DNA from: Spirodela intermedia
Taxonomy: Eukaryota; Streptophyta; Magnoliopsida; Alismatales; Araceae
Length of the DNA: 64,000 nucleotides
Direction: 5' to 3'
Assembly (NCBI GenBank): GCA_902729315.2
Contig: LR746274.1
Coordinates: forward strand, 744,001 to 808,000
Under the pieces are notes generated by a model, which worked only from the letters and a program-made list of their open reading frames with translations, had not been told where the DNA came from and did not search any database. Position 1 is the first letter of the stretch; each line of letters begins with the position of its first letter. Both the position numbers and the translations under genes were made by a program. This document shows positions 60,420-64,000 of the stretch, piece after piece.

Positions 60420-62374
60420 GCCCTTCCCGTGGGATCTTCCATCTGATGAGAGTGAGACCATGGACAGGACCCATCAGATGAGATTTCCACAGGAGGAAGG
60501 AGAAGATTGGCGGGCAGAGCAGGTGACTCACGCAGGAGGGAAAGAACCCGGTGGAGTCCACTTCAGGGAGTTGACCCAGCTCACGAGGACCAAGATCCAT
60601 GATCTCCAAGAAATCATCATCTACCCATTCTGCGCTCCAAGGGTGGAAGTTTTCGAAGATACAGTCAGAGAAGAACGATGAGGCGTGCTCATGAGCTGGT
60701 GTACTGTTGGGGAGATGGATGCCGTCCACTGGGTGCAGCTGGAGTTGACTTGGAAGCTCCTCGATGGCGGCTGTCACGGCAGGAAGACCTCCGAGTGCAG
60801 TTTGTGGGTTGACCACCTAAAAGGGGTATTTCGAAATCCAGATTTAGATGTAAAGAAGGGGAGGGGGGGGTAGATGTCGCAAGAAAAGAAAAACAAGTTT
60901 TTTTTTTTTTTTTTTGAGAATATCCCGCCTGGGCATTTTCCACGGTGGAAATTTCGTTGACTTCGTTGGGATGAACCCACTGATCAAGGGTTGAAGAGAG
61001 CGGCGAGGAGTCCACTGCGCAGCTATCGAGATCAAGGGGAAGCGGGTCTGGCTGATGAAGAGTGCTCATGATCGTTCCTCCCTGAAGTGAAGGAAGCAGA
61101 AGAGAGCAGTCGTCTGCTTTGGTGTCATCCCATTCTGTCTCATCGAATGGGGCTCCATATTGTTCCCCAATTTTTGGGCCTCTCCCGCTCTTCTTAAAGA
61201 TCTTGCAGAGCACATAGGCGTCCTGAACACGGAACATGAGCACATAGGCGGTTGACTAATTTCATTGAAACGAAGGGGAGAAACAAGGCACCCCCGTTGA
61301 CTAATGCCACATGATGAGGAAATTACAGTCAAAATAACAGGACTTCAGATAGTAGACGGAAACCCAACAAAAAAAAAAAAAAAACGAATAATCATGGGTG
61401 GGTGCATAAAACAGCACGTTGTTTTTACCTGAAGAAACCCGGCACCGGCTAATGCCACGTCTTCCAATCTGTACTCGTGCATTACCCAATCAGTCCTACC
61501 GTCTTGGACCTTGGCCTCATGGAAAACCAGAGTCTTCTTCATGGCAATGGTTCGAGAGTTGTAGGAGATTGGCTTGTCCTTTCCAGTGGTTTTCCAGTAT
61601 CCAACTTCAGTGGTGGCGCGGTTCTTTCGCAAGCCATTCGAGTATTTCTTCTCTCCGACGCAGAAGAAGTACCACTCCAAGTCCCTTCCTCTCAGGCAGG
61701 ATTTTCCTGAATGAACAGTAAGAACAGATGCAATTATAGAAACACTCAGACATTGTCATGAGTACGTGGTGTGAATATGATCATTCGGTGTAAAAAAATG
61801 TGGCATGAGTTTATGGTGCGATTGTTCTAGACTCAATTCCGTCCAAAAAAAAGGGAGAAAGAAGAATCTTATAAAGTTTACGTTGAAAATAGTAATCTTG
61901 GAAAACAATTTTTTTTTTAAATAAACCCACCAAATGGGTGTCTGACAATTACACCAATCTCAATTATGAGTTATATATCATTTTCTTCTGAATAATCCAT
62001 TTTTCAATAGCAATAGCATGACTTTGATCCTGCTAAATAGGAACAAAGAGAATGTAAATCAGTTGGTTTCTAAAGACAATAAAAACATGAAAGATAGTAT
62101 CTTTACCAGATCGTCTGACAGAATAAGCATCTTGAAACTAAGATACTAAAAAAGAAATTGATCGAGAATTCATTGCTTTGCTGCCTGAAGATCATAATGA
62201 AAAGCATGGTGTCATACCGGGGAGATCCCATGGAGCGAACTTGTAGAGCTCAATCTCTGAAATAGCTTCGAAATGAATCGGCTTTCCCATGATCTTTCTT
62301 TTAAGGTAGTAACAAACGAGTTCGACATCAGTCGGGTGGAAACGGAATCCCGGAGGGAGAGTAGTCATAGGCAT
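60420..62374 (-). CDS. NAC-domain transcription factor, NAC082/NAC103-like
   Basis: Plant-specific DNA-binding factor; NAC082 and NAC103 relatives act in ribosomal-stress and unfolded-protein responses. Exons 1-3 are firm: 62374-62218, 61706-61429 and 61222 to 60944 or 60929. Exon 4 begins at 60816 (acceptor TTTTAG) and reads [12 protein letters not shown]... to at least GFFPSC near 60530. The NAC domain covers residues 6-158: [78 protein letters not shown] and [26 protein letters not shown] fits the NAC082/103 group. The donor of exon 3 is ambiguous: ACC|GTGGAA or CAG|GCGGGA, both phase 0. A final exon may start ATGGAAGATCCC at about 60451 and stop after 18 further codons. Start: the first ATG (MPMTT) at 62374. 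The 3' end is uncertain. The tail is acidic ([15 protein letters not shown]), suggesting activation. Confidence 0.85.
60899..60916 (-). repeat. Poly-A run beside the NAC exon-3 donor
   Basis: A homopolymer of 17-18 A on the coding strand (T on plus) just after the last plausible exon-3 codons. It is most easily read as intron sequence. If read through it would encode poly-Lys in a different C-terminal frame. Confidence 0.8.
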
Positions 62375-62533
62375 GGCGTTGGGACGCGGTGGCTCAAGAG
62401 ATAAAGACCCGCAATTCTCTAAATCTCCTAGCTGCAAACGTAAACTTGACTGTAGATGCAAAGTATGGTCTAAGATGAGTTTGGACTAGAAGGACTACCA
62501 GAGATTGCTATTTCGGCAACAGAGTCAGAGCTG

Positions 62534-62647
62534 TCACGTCCAATCCCTGAACAATATGCGGCAAGTGTACCACAGCTGGCCACGGCACACACAGCTACAG
62601 TCACAATTGAAGAACTCTAGGGCTTCCTTTCTGCTAACATCAGACAT
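62534..62647 (-). other. Cysteine-rich 37-residue upstream ORF in the NAC leader
   Basis: ATG at 62647, stop TGA at 62536-62534, 159 bp before the main NAC ATG on the same strand. The peptide starts MSDVSRKEALEFF, has the segment NCDCSCVCRGQLWYTCR with five Cys and a Trp, and ends ILFRDWT. A likely leader acceptor (CTGCAG) lies at 62669-62667, just upstream of its ATG. NAC082 in Arabidopsis is one of the genes with a conserved-peptide uORF controlling translation. I recall this from the literature and could not compare sequences. The ORF is seen; its function is inferred. Confidence 0.5.
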
Positions 62648-64000
62648 TTGAAGCGAAAGAAGAATCCTGCAGTTGAAATGATTCGTCATCAAAAACGATG
62701 AATATAATATCAGAGGAAAGGAACACGAAGATCGCAATCAAAATACTGGAAAAGGTAGGCACTTAAATATAATATAATGCAAAACAGAAGATTGTAAGTC
62801 AAAGCGTATGCTAAAATAATAGGTGATAGAACGCCAAACATAAAATTCTACGACCTTTGGAATTCAACATAAAATTGCACGCAACAGCAGAGAAAATAAA
62901 TTGCAACAGAAATTCCGGTTAAAGAGTACCTAGAGATGAGAACATCCAGTTCATGAGCCCGAGAATTACAGAAATTTTTATGAAACAAATAACAGCAGTA
63001 GTAACCAGCCCGAGAAAAGTTAGACCAGACGAGAGCCAATCGGGGAAAGATAACAACTCAGAGAGGGAGCGCCAAGGAATCATTTGAAGATGACAACGTG
63101 TATTCCTGGAAGCCGGAGACCCGCGTCTGCATCGCTTCATCAACATCAGAAGGCCACGGGGTTTGATCACAACATGCCCTGTTTCAGATCATTCATATTC
63201 CAAAAACAAATCTGATCCAAAATTTGAAGTATCGAATGCTTGACTGTTCCAGACATCACAGTCTGCCCGTTCAGATCTAAGAAGGAAGCTTCTGGTGGTA
63301 AAGGAAAGCAGAGTATGGAACAAGAACATCGGCATACCTACTGAAACTTTACGCCTAACGTAGTCTTAGAACAATCGATCTTCAAAGAAGGGGTAATTAC
63401 TGGCCGTTCCGTCACTGAAAGACATAGGCCACAAATTCGCCTGCACAGGACAGTGAAGGGGAACGAAAAAATGAAAATCCAACAGTTTATATTCAAACAA
63501 AGCTTTTATATATTTTGGAAAAATGTTACATAAATATGGTATTCTGGGGTTTTAAATGCACTACGGAGAAGGGGGCGTCCTCAACAAAAAAGCACCCACA
63601 CAGAACAGCGGCCCACCAAAATCCGGACACCGGGAAGCATCGCCGGTGACGACTGCGATTATAATCTAAATAAATCGAAAGGAGAAATCGTTCAATACAC
63701 GAGATCGACAAACATCTGCTCGAACCTGTAAATGAACCGATCACTAATAAAAAGAAAAGAAAAACGAAAAACGTAAAGGAGAAGGCATGGTGGAGGAAAA
63801 CAACAAAGCGATCACCAGACTAGGAAACACACACAAAAGACCTGAATCATGCCAGTCGATGAACGATCCAGGACGCACGCGGGAAAAAGCGCCGAACCAC
63901 AAATACAACATCCAGAAGAAGAAAGTTGGAGAAAAAGAAAATCAGCGATTCCCCGCCGCCATATACAAAAATCGGCTCACACCGTATGACTAAATCGACC
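62648..64000. other. Upstream region of the NAC gene
   Basis: This region probably contains the leader intron, first leader exon and promoter of the NAC gene, read leftwards. ORFs on the minus strand (such as 63039-62848 and 63170-62919) have no recognisable domain. No gene is supported to the right edge. Confidence 0.45.

Overview
The window is nuclear DNA from a flowering plant. The genes are intron-rich with GT-AG junctions, and their products belong to plant families: an ASHH2-type SET/CW protein, a chloroplast-type NADK2, a TOM1-like (TOL) protein, an ABCG half-transporter and a NAC factor. Several genes on the right (ABCG, the SKP2A-like gene, the unknown gene at 47.4-48.0 kb) are GC-rich and have few or no introns, while the left-hand genes are AT-richer. 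This mixture is often seen in monocots and some early-diverging angiosperms, but I cannot name the species. GA/CT microsatellites are unusually dense throughout.

Layout. (1) <66-4951, minus: the 5' part of a ubinuclein gene (HIRA histone-chaperone partner), running off the left edge. (2) 6698-11391, plus: a complete NADK2-type NAD kinase, divergent from ubinuclein across an interval packed with TGGGCC/GGCCCA motifs. (3) 13805-30575, plus: a complete gene of about 17 kb for an ASHH2/SDG8/EFS-type H3K36 methyltransferase; I could place 17 coding exons that join in frame to 2000 residues. (4) 34957-31328, minus: a NIPA-type magnesium transporter, convergent with ASHH2, with one intron that appears to be GC-AG. 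(5) 43563-36527, minus: a TOM1-like VHS/GAT protein. (6) 48045-47386, minus: a small plant protein I do not recognise. (7) 52975-51020, minus: an intronless ABCG half-transporter. (8) 57841-59471, plus: an SKP2A-like F-box/LRR protein. (9) 62374 to about 60.4 kb, minus: a NAC factor of the NAC082/NAC103 type with a cysteine-rich upstream ORF in its leader.

The intergenic DNA carries tandem repeats: four diverged copies of a ~165-bp unit behind NADK2, a 9-bp repeat block at 45.6-46.0 kb, a 128-bp minisatellite at 54.5-55.3 kb and a (GAA)n tract at 56.1 kb. I saw no retrotransposon, transposase, rRNA or CRISPR array. Genes 1 and 3 both act on chromatin and genes 8 and 9 belong to growth and stress control, but nothing suggests a functional cluster. 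I found no clearly new biological system. The best leads are the NAC-leader uORF, the GC-AG intron, the catalytic-Cys-less phosphatase-like loop in NADK2 and the structured repeats.
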